The position numbers were made by a program, and so were the translations under genes. This document shows, in pieces, positions 1-7,366 of a DNA stretch of 64,000 nucleotides. The notes under the pieces are model-generated. The model worked only from the letters and a program-made list of their open reading frames with translations. It searched no databases and was not told where the DNA came from. Every line of letters begins with the position of its first letter. Position 1 is the first letter of the stretch. Source of the stretch: Sphingosinicella sp. CPCC 101087 (GTDB lineage: Bacteria; Pseudomonadota; Alphaproteobacteria; Sphingomonadales; Sphingomonadaceae); NCBI RefSeq assembly GCF_004151485.1, contig NZ_SBFF01000009.1:186001-250000 (forward strand), in the 5' to 3' direction.

Positions 1-1
1 T

Positions 2-994
2 TTCTGGAAGCGCCAGCAGCAGATCCACTGGATGCCGGAGGAGGTGCCGCTCGGCGAGGATTGCCGGGACTGGGCGCAGAAGCTCACCGAGCATGAGCGC
101 AACCTGCTGACCCAGATCTTCCGCTTCTTCACCCAGGCCGACGTCGAGGTGCAGGATTGCTATCACGACAAATATGGCCGGGTGTTCAAGCCGACCGAGA
201 TCAAGATGATGCTGACCGCTTTCTCCAACATGGAAACGGTGCACATCGCGGCGTACAGCCACCTGCTCGACACGATCGGCATGCCGGAGAGCGAATATTC
301 GTCCTTCCTCCAGTATAAGGAGATGAAGGACAAGCACGACTATCTCGCCACGTTCGGCGTCGACACGGACGAGGATATCGCGCGCACGCTCGCCATGTTC
401 GGCGGCTTCACCGAGGGGCTGCAGCTGTTCGCGAGCTTCGCGATGCTGATGAACTTCCCCCGCTTCAACAAGATGAAAGGGATGGGCCAGATCGTCTCCT
501 GGTCGGTGCGCGACGAGAGCCTGCATTGCGAGGGCATCACCCGGCTGTTCCACGCCTTCGTGCGCGAGCGCGACTGCCTCACCAAGGGGGTCCGCGACGA
601 CATCATGGACATCTGCCAGAAGACCGTACGGCTCGAGGACGCGTTCATCGACCTCGCCTTCGAGATGGGGCCGGTGCCCGGCATGACGCCCAAGGAGATC
701 AAGAAATATATCCGCTACATCGCCGACTGGCGGCTGGGGCAGCTCGGATTCACGCCGATCTACATGATCGACGAGCACCCCCTCCCCTGGCTGGCGCCGC
801 TCCTCAACGGCGTCGAGCATGCCAATTTCTTCGAGACCCGCGCGACCGAATATTCGAAGGCCGCGACGCGGGGGAACTGGAACGAGGTGTGGGACAATTT
901 CGATCGCCGGCAGAAGGCCAATGCGGCGAACGATGTGCCGGAGGGCGAAGGCGGGGACGATATGTTCTCGCGGGCCGGGGTGGCCGCGGAGTAG
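2..994 (+). CDS. nrdB: Class Ia ribonucleotide reductase beta subunit, 5' truncated by window edge
   Basis: Small subunit of aerobic ribonucleotide reductase, which holds the dimetal/tyrosyl-radical cofactor used with NrdA to make dNTPs. The frame is open from base 2, ten codons before the first ATG at 32, so the true start lies upstream of the window. The ligand/radical block METVHIAAY shows the E-x2-H-x3-Y spacing of E. coli NrdB (E115, H118, Y122), and a later RDESLHCEG supplies the second E-x2-H pair. The TEGLQLFASF segment matches the helix carrying another carboxylate ligand. The visible 330 residues are close to a complete family member. nrdA is presumably just upstream. The accessory island begins right after the stop. 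Confidence 0.93.
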   Translation, partial: FWKRQQQIHWMPEEVPLGEDCRDWAQKLTEHERNLLTQIFRFFTQADVEVQDCYHDKYGRVFKPTEIKMMLTAFSNMETVHIAAYSHLLDTIGMPESEYSSFLQYKEMKDKHDYLATFGVDTDEDIARTLAMFGGFTEGLQLFASFAMLMNFPRFNKMKGMGQIVSWSVRDESLHCEGITRLFHAFVRERDCLTKGVRDDIMDICQKTVRLEDAFIDLAFEMGPVPGMTPKEIKKYIRYIADWRLGQLGFTPIYMIDEHPLPWLAPLLNGVEHANFFETRATEYSKAATRGNWNEVWDNFDRRQKANAANDVPEGEGGDDMFSRAGVAAE

Positions 995-1037
995 ACGTTG
1001 CCGCTAGTACGACTTGGGCGAGCCAGATATAGCAATC

Positions 1038-1601
1038 ATGCTGCGGAAGACTGCAACAATAATAGTGTCGCTTGCCGTCGGATATCTGCTGCGTCGATTG
1101 AGAAGTAGTGGATATCCTACTCCGAATGAAGAGAGCAGTTCAGATCATCCATTGTCACACGTCGACTCATTAAGATGCTACGAATGGATGCTTGCGGAAT
1201 GCTCAACTCTTAATCAACAGAGGCAAGCTCGACAGGATAGCTTAATTACCACGGTAACCAATGTTTCATCAGCCGCCCTGCTTGCAATTCCGAGCCTTAT
1301 ATTTGCGATAGACATACCGACGCCCCAGGTGACCTCATCACCATTAGTATATACTGGCTTGTTGCTTTTTATGGCTTCATTGGTAGCTGCAATGAGTGAG
1401 CAACATTTCTCTGCAATTGCCTATGAAGCGCAGACGCGAATTACGGAGTCATACTATACTAAGCAAAGTTCGGCCCGTGATCATCCGTCGAGCCGGCGAG
1501 CCGTTAAATGGGCCCGTAGAACAGCTTACATTCTGTTTGGTAGTGCATTAGTGTCTTCATCTGTCGGATTATTGCTTTTGGAAGGAGTTAGAAATGGCTA
1601 A
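1038..1601 (+). CDS. Hypothetical membrane protein of the accessory island
   Basis: 187 residues from ATG 1038; a TTG at 1014 would add eight residues, and neither start has a clear ribosome site. I do not recognise the family. A hydrophobic segment at about residues 3-16 is followed by a polar stretch with a CYEWMLAEC motif, two adjacent hydrophobic segments at about 72-94 and 102-120, a polar loop, and a last hydrophobic segment at about 163-182. This suggests an inner-membrane protein with three or four spans. Base composition is far more AT-rich than the neighbours (codons such as ATA, TTA, AGA), which points to horizontal acquisition. Its last 8 bases overlap the next small gene, so the two are probably translated together. 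Confidence 0.7.
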   Translation: MLRKTATIIVSLAVGYLLRRLRSSGYPTPNEESSSDHPLSHVDSLRCYEWMLAECSTLNQQRQARQDSLITTVTNVSSAALLAIPSLIFAIDIPTPQVTSSPLVYTGLLLFMASLVAAMSEQHFSAIAYEAQTRITESYYTKQSSARDHPSSRRAVKWARRTAYILFGSALVSSSVGLLLLEGVRNG

Positions 1602-1737
1602 GCCTCCTGCGCCCCCAACTCCTCGGCCTTCTCCGCCCTCGCCTTCAAGGCCAACTCCAAACCAATTTCCTGGGCGCGATGGAGGCGGCCAAAAGTCCGA
1701 CCCGTCTAGAATACCGCCTCCTCCACCTAAGAAGTAG
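1594..1737 (+). CDS. 47-residue proline-rich protein, overlapping the membrane-protein gene
   Basis: ATG 1594 to TAG 1735-1737. A strong ribosome site AAGGAG (1582-1587) lies 6 nt before the start, inside the end of the upstream gene, and the two frames overlap by 8 nt. The product is about 40 percent proline: an N-terminal run of PP, TP, SP and RP repeats, a glycine-rich middle (GRDGGGQK) and a PPPPPKK end. There is no signal peptide or membrane segment. Low-complexity chance ORFs are common, but the good ribosome site and coupling to the membrane gene favour a real small gene, perhaps a cytoplasmic partner or a substrate of an SH3-like or EVH1-like binder (inference). I know no named family. 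Confidence 0.55.
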   Translation: MAKPPAPPTPRPSPPSPSRPTPNQFPGRDGGGQKSDPSRIPPPPPKK

Positions 1738-2035
1738 CCGCTTGGGTTACTGACCTAACCTAGTTCTCGGTTCGAGCGCCACAATGGCGAGGCGATGAAC
1801 GTCGCCGCGACCGCCATGGCACCCGGGTGGTGGATCCTTGCGAGCCCCGAGGGCGGAACCGATGACGGCCCGGCGCTTCCGCAGTCAATTCTGCAACGCA
1901 CTAGTCCTGACTTGACACCCTTGCGGTCACTCCGCCCGAGATGGCCTCACTCAGAATGATGGGAAGCAATAAGACACTTTACTTTTCTACGGAGAATGTG
2001 CATCATACTTCAGTCCAACGAGAGAAGGGGTAATC
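1738..2035. other. Intergenic stretch, no gene supported
   Basis: 298 nt. A short open frame from ATG 1796 (about 58 codons) has no good ribosome site and no recognisable product. A TTGACA at about 1917 could be a -35 element for the gene at 2036, but I see no convincing -10 at the right distance. Nothing else is recognised. Confidence 0.4.
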
Positions 2036-2722
2036 GTGTCCGATCCGCTGCTCCAGCAAGAGGTGCTTGCTACGCTGCTCCGCGAGACCAATTTGACCTT
2101 CTGGCAGGTGCTGACACAGCGAAAGCGTTGGGCCTACAGCGAGGCATTCGCAGCGGTCGATAACGACCCCCGCCCCCTGCCTAATCAAAAGAAGGCGAAG
2201 CTCTTGGATGAGCGCTTTTATCTGTGCGAGCGCGCCCTCCACGATGCCGCAGTTGAGGCTGGCGCGGTGTCATCAGATCAGAAGATCGCGGTCAACAATT
2301 GGATTTACACCGTCGCACGAGTGGGTGCGATTTCGATTATCCAGACCTATGTTCAAAGCCCGGAGGATTTTGCGCGCCCCGCGAAATTTCGAGAGCAGCA
2401 CGCCGGCCTGAACGACTTTCTGAGGCGCCCCCAGTTCGCCCTCGGCGATGTGTCTCCCGCGATATTCGAGATCAGCAAGGTCGCTGGGATCATCATTCAT
2501 GGTCCGCGAGGGCGACCGTTCACCGAAGCGCTTCAGCGGCTCGAGTTCCTGAACTTCTGCGTCCCGTCGGAGGATTACAAACGGTGGGAGGTAAATCTCC
2601 CAGTCCCGGAAATCGTTGCCGCATTTAACGCGGCGCCAGCCGCGCAACCGCAGCGGGATATCGCAACTCCGAAGCCGCGCGATCGAGACCAGGACAAGAA
2701 GGACCGCAAGGAATCCGCATGA
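2036..2722 (+). CDS. Unknown protein, first gene of the XRE-ImmA two-gene module
   Basis: 228 residues from a GTG start; AAGGGG at 2025-2030 sits 5 nt upstream, which fixes this start. I do not recognise the fold. The protein looks soluble and mostly helical, with a WAYSEAF segment near residue 42 and an aromatic/hydrophobic core up to about residue 190. It then has an alanine/proline linker and a very charged tail (RDRDQDKKDRKESA). It has no signal peptide and no membrane span. Its stop overlaps the start of the next gene by 4 nt (ATGA), so the two are translationally coupled. Base composition is below the chromosomal average. As partner of a repressor-peptidase protein it could be a toxin, effector or regulated target; that is inference. 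Confidence 0.8.
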   Translation: MSDPLLQQEVLATLLRETNLTFWQVLTQRKRWAYSEAFAAVDNDPRPLPNQKKAKLLDERFYLCERALHDAAVEAGAVSSDQKIAVNNWIYTVARVGAISIIQTYVQSPEDFARPAKFREQHAGLNDFLRRPQFALGDVSPAIFEISKVAGIIIHGPRGRPFTEALQRLEFLNFCVPSEDYKRWEVNLPVPEIVAAFNAAPAAQPQRDIATPKPRDRDQDKKDRKESA

Positions 2723-3939
2723 CTGTAGGCACCCCTGGGTTTGTACCTGACCGACTGACAGAAGCCCGAGAGTCGCTCGGGCTGACGAAGGTCGCATTGT
2801 CTGAATTGATCGACGTGACCCCGACGGCGGTTTCTCAATATGAGAGCGGGACGAGCCCGCGACCTGAGGTGTTAGATCAGATCAGCCAGAAACTCGGTTT
2901 CCCACGCTCCTTTTTCCTGAGGCCTCCGGTGACCGATGACGACGCTCCCATTTTCTGGAGGTCTAACGCAGCGGCGACGAAAATCGCTCGCCAGCGCGGT
3001 CTCCAGCGCCTCAAGTGGTGCAAGCAGATCACCAGCTACCTTACGGAGTATTTTGAGTTTCCCAAGGTAGACTTTCCGGAGGAGCTATTTTCTAGCGTCG
3101 ATTTTAGAGAACTGACCACTAAAGATATCGAGCGGTCTGCCGATCAACTTCGACAGTTTTGGGGATTCGGACAGCACCCGGTTCCTGACCTTCTGCTTGA
3201 ACTCGAAAATAGCGGCACGATTACTGCTCGCATTAACATGGCCGCCGAGACGCTGGACGCATTCTCACAATGGTCGACTAGGATCGGCATTCCGTTTGTG
3301 ATTCTTGGCAAAGATCGGGCGAGCGCCGTCCGCTCTCGCTTCGATGCAGCCCACGAGCTCGGCCACCTTCTTTTGCATCGTGACGTGGATAGAAAGCGCA
3401 TCAATTCGAAGGAAGATTTCAAGCTTATTGAGAAGCAGGCCCATAAGTTCGCTGCCGCCTTCCTACTTCCGGGGAAGGCGTTCTCCGACGAGCTTTGGAC
3501 CCCGAGCCTAGATGGCTTTCTTGCTCTTAAGGAGCGGTGGCGTGTCTCGATTTCGATGATGGTGATGCGGTGCGAGAGCATCGGCATCACGGAAAAGGAA
3601 GAAACCCAGCGCCTGTACATCAATTATAATCGAAGGGGCTGGCGCACCGAGGAGCCTTTGGATTCAGTGCTGAAGCATGAGGAGCCCAAGATCCTGCGGA
3701 GAAGCTTTGAGGCTCTCATTCAAGAAGGCATCAAGTCACGGCAGCAAATAATCGACGACTTGTCCCTGCCTACTCGCGAGATCGAGCAGTTGGGCGGGTT
3801 GCCGGCCGGGTTCCTCTCAGGGAATCAGGCTGAGATTAAGGCTTTCCCCTCGCTGAGAGAGGGTGCGCGATCTGCTGCCAATGATTCCTCTGGCAAGGTG
3901 GTGAATCTGTTTGGGAGCGCTAAGGCGGATGAGAGCTAG
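2719..3939 (+). CDS. XRE-family HTH regulator fused to ImmA/IrrE-type metallopeptidase
   Basis: 406 residues. Residues about 12-66 form an XRE/cro-type helix-turn-helix (LTKVALSELIDVTPTAVSQYESG). A linker to about 185 follows, then an ImmA/IrrE (COG2856) zinc peptidase domain with AHELGH giving the HExxH motif at 212-216 and EKQAHKFAAAFLLP at 238-251, where E238 is the likely third ligand. The C-terminal 100 residues are unassigned. Proteins of this build in phages, ICEs and toxin-antitoxin-like loci repress their own operon and can cleave a repressor or partner. Coupled to the unknown gene at 2036 by an ATGA overlap, it is probably the regulator or antitoxin half of that pair (inference). 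Confidence 0.88.
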   Translation: MTVGTPGFVPDRLTEARESLGLTKVALSELIDVTPTAVSQYESGTSPRPEVLDQISQKLGFPRSFFLRPPVTDDDAPIFWRSNAAATKIARQRGLQRLKWCKQITSYLTEYFEFPKVDFPEELFSSVDFRELTTKDIERSADQLRQFWGFGQHPVPDLLLELENSGTITARINMAAETLDAFSQWSTRIGIPFVILGKDRASAVRSRFDAAHELGHLLLHRDVDRKRINSKEDFKLIEKQAHKFAAAFLLPGKAFSDELWTPSLDGFLALKERWRVSISMMVMRCESIGITEKEETQRLYINYNRRGWRTEEPLDSVLKHEEPKILRRSFEALIQEGIKSRQQIIDDLSLPTREIEQLGGLPAGFLSGNQAEIKAFPSLREGARSAANDSSGKVVNLFGSAKADES

Positions 3940-4161
3940 GGCTGAGCCCACCGCTTAGCAGTCGCCTTCCGTGCAAACTCGGCCCGCCGCTCCGGTTCGC
4001 CGCTCGGGCCTCACCGCCCTTCCTGCCCAGTTCCGCGCGCCCTTGTCCTTCCCAGCGATGGACGCGCTAACGTCCACCTCCCCCGTCAGCAAGCGCATGA
4101 CGCGTACAGCGTTGCTCACAACGTCGACGGAGCGCCTCTGTCAGGAGGGGCAGTGAGGCAT
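3936..4161 (-). pseudogene. Decayed small gene ending in a GKGGEARA / RRAEFARKA motif
   Basis: Reading the minus strand in three frames recovers one protein-like path. ATG at 4161-4159 is followed by a stop at codon 7 (4143-4141); the same frame then reads SVDVVSNAVRVMRLLTGEVD and on to GKGGEARAAN. The match continues in another frame as ERRAEFARKATAKRW and stops at 3938-3936. The pieces join into the pattern of short bacterial proteins ending GG-K/E-ARA-x-RRSEIA-x-KAA-x-RW. The premature stop and the frame change (about 7 nt missing between AAN and ERR) argue for a dead gene. Its end overlaps the stop of the XRE-ImmA gene tail to tail. The family resemblance is from memory. Confidence 0.5.
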
Positions 4162-4310
4162 CGGTCATCCTTGTCCACAAGACGCTGAACCTCGTGCTCA
4201 GTGGCCTCCTTGAATGCGTCCGACACGAAATCGCGCAAGTTGCCCACGTCCTCTGAAATCTCCTCGGCGGCTATTCCCTCTTCTGCGGCGGCGGGCGGTA
4301 GTTGCTCCAC
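4116..4310 (-). CDS. Short acidic helical protein, possibly a gene remnant
   Basis: 64 codons from GTG 4310; the frame stays open to 4433 without an ATG. Residues up to about 50 look like genuine protein: amphipathic acidic helices EEGIAAEEISEDVGNL, DAFKEATEHEVQRL and the end VDKDD. The last 14 residues read like non-coding sequence and overlap the decayed gene at 3936-4161 in another frame. This suggests that the original stop just after KDD was lost, or that the gene is a fragment. No function can be assigned. It resembles short DUF768-type rhizobial/sphingomonad proteins only loosely. Confidence 0.35.
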   Translation of the reverse strand: MEQLPPAAAEEGIAAEEISEDVGNLRDFVSDAFKEATEHEVQRLVDKDDRCLTAPPDRGAPSTL

Positions 4311-4582
4311 CGCGTCATCCGCTTCCTGATACGAACCATCCTGTGGCGCATAGGGCCGGCGTTGATGTCTCGGAAAGTCAGTGGTTGGCGAAATCGATAC
4401 CGCGTGGGCTCGTGTCAGCCTCCTTGCTTTGCGCTAAGCATATTGGAGGCGGGCCGCCTTGGGCCTAGGGAACTCGACCTGCGTTAGGGTTGCAGGCGCA
4501 TGTGCCATGGCCAGCGGTTCGTCCATCCTTCAGCCCGAGTACACCGTATCGATTGCAAGCGTGACGAAGGAGGGAGCGACTG

Positions 4583-4999
4583 ATGGAAGCCACCGGAGGA
4601 TGCCTGTGCGGTGCGATCCGCTACCGCGTGACCGGGGCGCCTGAAGCCACGTCGCTGTGCCACTGCTTCTCCTGCCGGCGCTCGACAGGCGGCCCGTCGC
4701 TCGCCTGGGCGATATTCGCGGAGGACAAGGTAGAGATCACCAGCGGGCAGCTTGCGATCCATCGGTCGTCGCCGGGCGTGGAGCGGGGGTTCTGCGGACA
4801 GTGCGGGACGTCGCTGACCTACGCCCGCGCCAACCGGCCGGGCCTGTTCGACGTCACGACGGCTTCGCTGGACGACCCGGAAGCCTTTCCGCCGACCAAG
4901 GAGATCTGGCTCGAGGAGCGGCTTTCGTGGGAAGCGGCGAACCCGGCGCTGCCGCAGTTCGCGCAGTTCAGCACGGCGGCGACGGAGCCGGAATCCTAG
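4583..4999 (+). CDS. GFA family (CENP-V/GFA domain) zinc protein
   Basis: 138 residues, typical length for a single GFA domain. A strong AAGGAGGGAG ribosome site lies about 9 nt before ATG 4583. The zinc-binding cysteines are all present: GGCLCGAIRY near the N-terminus, CHCFSC around residues 27-32 and GFCGQCGTSL around 63-72. The family was named after a glutathione-dependent formaldehyde-activating enzyme; most members, including this one, have no proven substrate. It closes the island at 995-4582 and is convergent with the esterase gene, whose stop is 34 nt away. Confidence 0.9.
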   Translation: MEATGGCLCGAIRYRVTGAPEATSLCHCFSCRRSTGGPSLAWAIFAEDKVEITSGQLAIHRSSPGVERGFCGQCGTSLTYARANRPGLFDVTTASLDDPEAFPPTKEIWLEERLSWEAANPALPQFAQFSTAATEPES

Positions 5000-5033
5000 G
5001 CCGGTTCCTTCGTCCCCTTGGCGCGGTCGGCGC

Positions 5034-6140
5034 TCAGCGCATCAGGCCGGCGGCCTTCAGCGCCTTCTCGATCGTGGCCTGGACGCTGCCGGCGGGGGCC
5101 TTTCGGCCCGCGGCTGCGCGGGGCTGGGCCTTGGGCGGCGCGGCAGCGCGCGGCTTGCGCCTCGGCGCCTCGGCGGGTTCCGGCGCGATTCCGAAGAAGG
5201 CGGCGATGCGATCGGTCGAGCTCAGGCCGACGTCGAGCATGTGGGCCCCGGCCTCGCCGACGCCGTCCTGGCCGGCGCCCGGATCGAGCGGGATGCCGTG
5301 GGCCATGCCGGTGATCACATATTGCTCGATGAGCGGCTTGCCGTCGGCGCCGAGCCAGACGCGGCGGGGATAGGACTCCACTTCGTCGCTGCGGTCGGGC
5401 TTCGGACCGAGGCCGTGCAGATCGGCCCATTGCAGCACGATGGCGTCGGCATTGCTCGGAACCACCGTCGTGTCGGCGCTGCCCTGCCAGACCTGGAGCC
5501 GCGGCCAGGGCCCCTTGTGGGGCGAAGCGCGGCGCACCCGCGCGCCGAGCTCGCGCGCGTCGGAGCGGGCGCGGCCGCCCATGCAGTCGAACGCCTCCGA
5601 AACGCCGGAGGCACAGCCATAAGCGACCCCGGCGATGATCGCGCCGGCGGCGAAGGTTTCGGGGTAAGTGGCGAGCATCACGCTCGTCATCGCGCCGCCC
5701 GCGGACAGGCCGGTGACGAAGATCCGCTCCGGATCGATGGCGTGCGCCTTGCGCATCGCGTCGACCATCGCCTTGATCGAGGCCGCCTCGCCCATGCCGC
5801 GCTGGGTGTCGTTGCCGGAAAACCAGTTGAAGCAGAGCATGGGATTGTTGGCGCGGGTCTGCTCCGGAAAGAGTAGGATGAAGCCGTGGCGATCGGCGAG
5901 CGTCGACCAGCCCGAGCCGTGATCGTAGACCGCCGCATCCTGGGTGCAGCCGTGCAGGACCACGACCAGGGGTGCCGGGCCGGTCAGCCCCTCCGGCACG
6001 TAGAAGCGGCCCCGCAGATTGCCCGGATTGGTGCGGATCGGGGGGAGATCCGAAAGGCGGTCCACCGGCGGGACGGGCGCGAAGGCGCTGAAACCCTTGC
6101 GGCTCGGCCGCAGGCGGACACGGGGTCTGATTGCAGGCAT
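5034..6140 (-). CDS. PHB depolymerase family esterase (alpha/beta hydrolase)
   Basis: 368 residues from ATG 6140, chosen over a longer frame to 6236 because GAAGGGAAG lies just upstream. The alpha/beta hydrolase core has an oxyanion segment LHGCTQD, the nucleophile elbow GLSAGG (serine near residue 146) and a late histidine in TGMAHGIP. This is the TIGR01840/esterase_PHB layout, with ester hydrolysis of PHB or oligomers as the family role. The C-terminus carries an Ala/Pro/Arg-rich linker and a short amphipathic end (IEKALKAAGLMR). There is no signal peptide, so the enzyme is probably cytoplasmic. A 14-bp motif 67 nt upstream (6208-6221) nearly matches one before the phasin gene, linking it to PHA metabolism. 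Confidence 0.85.
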   Translation of the reverse strand: MPAIRPRVRLRPSRKGFSAFAPVPPVDRLSDLPPIRTNPGNLRGRFYVPEGLTGPAPLVVVLHGCTQDAAVYDHGSGWSTLADRHGFILLFPEQTRANNPMLCFNWFSGNDTQRGMGEAASIKAMVDAMRKAHAIDPERIFVTGLSAGGAMTSVMLATYPETFAAGAIIAGVAYGCASGVSEAFDCMGGRARSDARELGARVRRASPHKGPWPRLQVWQGSADTTVVPSNADAIVLQWADLHGLGPKPDRSDEVESYPRRVWLGADGKPLIEQYVITGMAHGIPLDPGAGQDGVGEAGAHMLDVGLSSTDRIAAFFGIAPEPAEAPRRKPRAAAPPKAQPRAAAGRKAPAGSVQATIEKALKAAGLMR

Positions 6141-6453
6141 CCTGGCTTCCCTTCTCCGGCCCGGGGTGACGGCACGCTGAAACTCGAACCCCGATCCTCT
6201 ATTTATGTTGCAGTGCAGCAATCTTGAAGGGGGCATGGTCAGAAATCGGGAGTGCGGCGCCTGGGCGTGCGCCTGCCGAAAGCCTGCGAGAGGCGCCGAC
6301 GCCCCGCTGGAGCCGTTCCGAAGGGAGCGCCCGGAACAGGATGCCCGGCGCGAACCGGCCGCCCGCCCACGCCAGGCGCGAGGCCGGACAGGTCGCCTTC
6401 GGCCGCCGAGCAGGCTATCGCCGGCTCATTGTCACCCCTTGCGGAGTTTCTCG
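6141..6453. other. Divergent intergenic region between esterase and OsmC genes
   Basis: 313 nt. Apart from the TTGC...GCAA motif at 6208-6221, I see no gene and no clear hairpin. Open frames crossing it have no ribosome sites and are extensions or shadows of the flanking genes. Promoters for both divergent genes must lie here. Confidence 0.5.
6208..6221 (-). promoter_or_regulatory. Candidate PhaR-like operator upstream of PHB depolymerase
   Basis: On the minus strand the site reads TTGCTGCACTGCAA, 67 nt before the esterase start. The phasin promoter has TTGCTGCAATGCAA in the same orientation relative to its gene (13 of 14 identical). Both contain CTGC-N3-GCA, close to the CTGC-N3-GCAG form I recall for the PHA regulator PhaR. 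No phaR gene is in the window, so the regulator is inferred. Confidence 0.5.
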
Positions 6454-6960
6454 ATGGCGCTGCGGCAATATGAAACGACGGATAGCGGAATCGTCGCCCG
6501 GTCGACGGGCAAAGGCCGATTCCAGACGGAGCTGAACGTACGCGGCAAGACCCTGCTGGTCGACGAGCCGGTGGAAGTGGGCGGCGACGGCACCGGACCC
6601 ACGCCCTACGAATTGCTGTCCGGCGCGCTCGCCGCCTGCACGGCGATGACGCTTCGGCTCTATGCCGAGCGCAAGGGCTGGACGCTGCCGCCGCTTTCGG
6701 TCGAGGTCGCCCATTCGATCTTCAAGAAGGCCGGCGACGAGCGGCCGCGCGACCGGTTCGCGCGGCACATCGCCTTCGACGGCCCGATCGACGAGGCGCA
6801 GAAAGCGAAGCTGATCGAGATAGCGAACAAATGCCCGGTCCACCGCACCTTCATGAACGGGTTCGACGTGCCGACCGAGATCGGGCCGCCCAACGTGCAC
6901 CCCGCCGGGGAGCCGCCGACGCGGCACGAGGAGGAGATGGAGGCGGCCTGCGCCGACTGA
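6454..6960 (+). CDS. OsmC family protein
   Basis: 168 residues. Start ATG 6454 is chosen because GGAG lies 7 nt upstream and the alternative frame to 6205 is not protein-like. OsmC/Ohr-family proteins are thiol peroxidases acting on organic hydroperoxides. The two conserved cysteines are seen in ALAACTAMTLRLYAERKGW (about residue 60) and in NKCPVHRTF (about residue 124), with the characteristic spacing. The N-terminal strand region (GRFQTELNVRGKTLLVDEP) also fits. The C-terminus has an extra 25 or so polar residues. It is of the YhfA-like OsmC type rather than Ohr. It probably stands alone, as the next gene starts 45 nt downstream. Confidence 0.88.
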   Translation: MALRQYETTDSGIVARSTGKGRFQTELNVRGKTLLVDEPVEVGGDGTGPTPYELLSGALAACTAMTLRLYAERKGWTLPPLSVEVAHSIFKKAGDERPRDRFARHIAFDGPIDEAQKAKLIEIANKCPVHRTFMNGFDVPTEIGPPNVHPAGEPPTRHEEEMEAACAD

Positions 6961-7004
6961 AGAGGGGATTAGGCGGAGCGGGAGCGTTGCCCTATATTGG
7001 GGGC

Positions 7005-7202
7005 ATGACAGCTCCAACGACGCTCGAACGCGCCTTCGACCTCGCCCGATCGGGCACCTGCCGCTCGGTCAGCGACATACGCCGCCAGCTCAAGGCTGAA
7101 CGGTACGACCAAGTGGAGGCCCATCTTTCGGGCCCGGCAATCTCCCGCCAGCTCCGCGAGCTGTGCGCGCAGGCGCAGCCGCCGGAGGGCGGGGCGGCCT
7201 GA
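7005..7202 (+). CDS. Small conserved hypothetical protein
   Basis: 65 residues from ATG 7005 with a G-rich ribosome site (GGGGG) 3 nt upstream. The product reads as a compact helical protein: LERAFDLARSG, then SDIRRQLKAERYDQVEAHLSG, then ISRQLRELC. I recall similar short proteins in sphingomonad genomes without assigned function. The architecture (three short helices, basic centre) could suit nucleic-acid binding, but nothing in the sequence proves it. It lies 45 nt after the OsmC gene on the same strand. Confidence 0.7.
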   Translation: MTAPTTLERAFDLARSGTCRSVSDIRRQLKAERYDQVEAHLSGPAISRQLRELCAQAQPPEGGAA

Positions 7203-7366
7203 TCGCCGCGCCTGCACGCACGCCCGCGCCCGTTCGGGCGGTGGCTGGTGCCGGAGTTCCAGCCTGAAGCCGCTCCCGGCTCCCCAGCCGGGGCACGACG
7301 CACGCCCGGAGTTCCCCTGCCGCGGGGCAGCCCGGCGAACCGGGCGCCGGCGGCAGGAGAATGGCG

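Noticed and set aside
1796-1975. Short plus-strand frame of about 58 codons in the island gap
   Set aside because: No usable ribosome site, no protein-like pattern.
4311-4433. Possible N-terminal extension of the acidic minus-strand ORF
   Set aside because: Open, but without an ATG or GTG with a ribosome site, and the sequence reads as non-coding.
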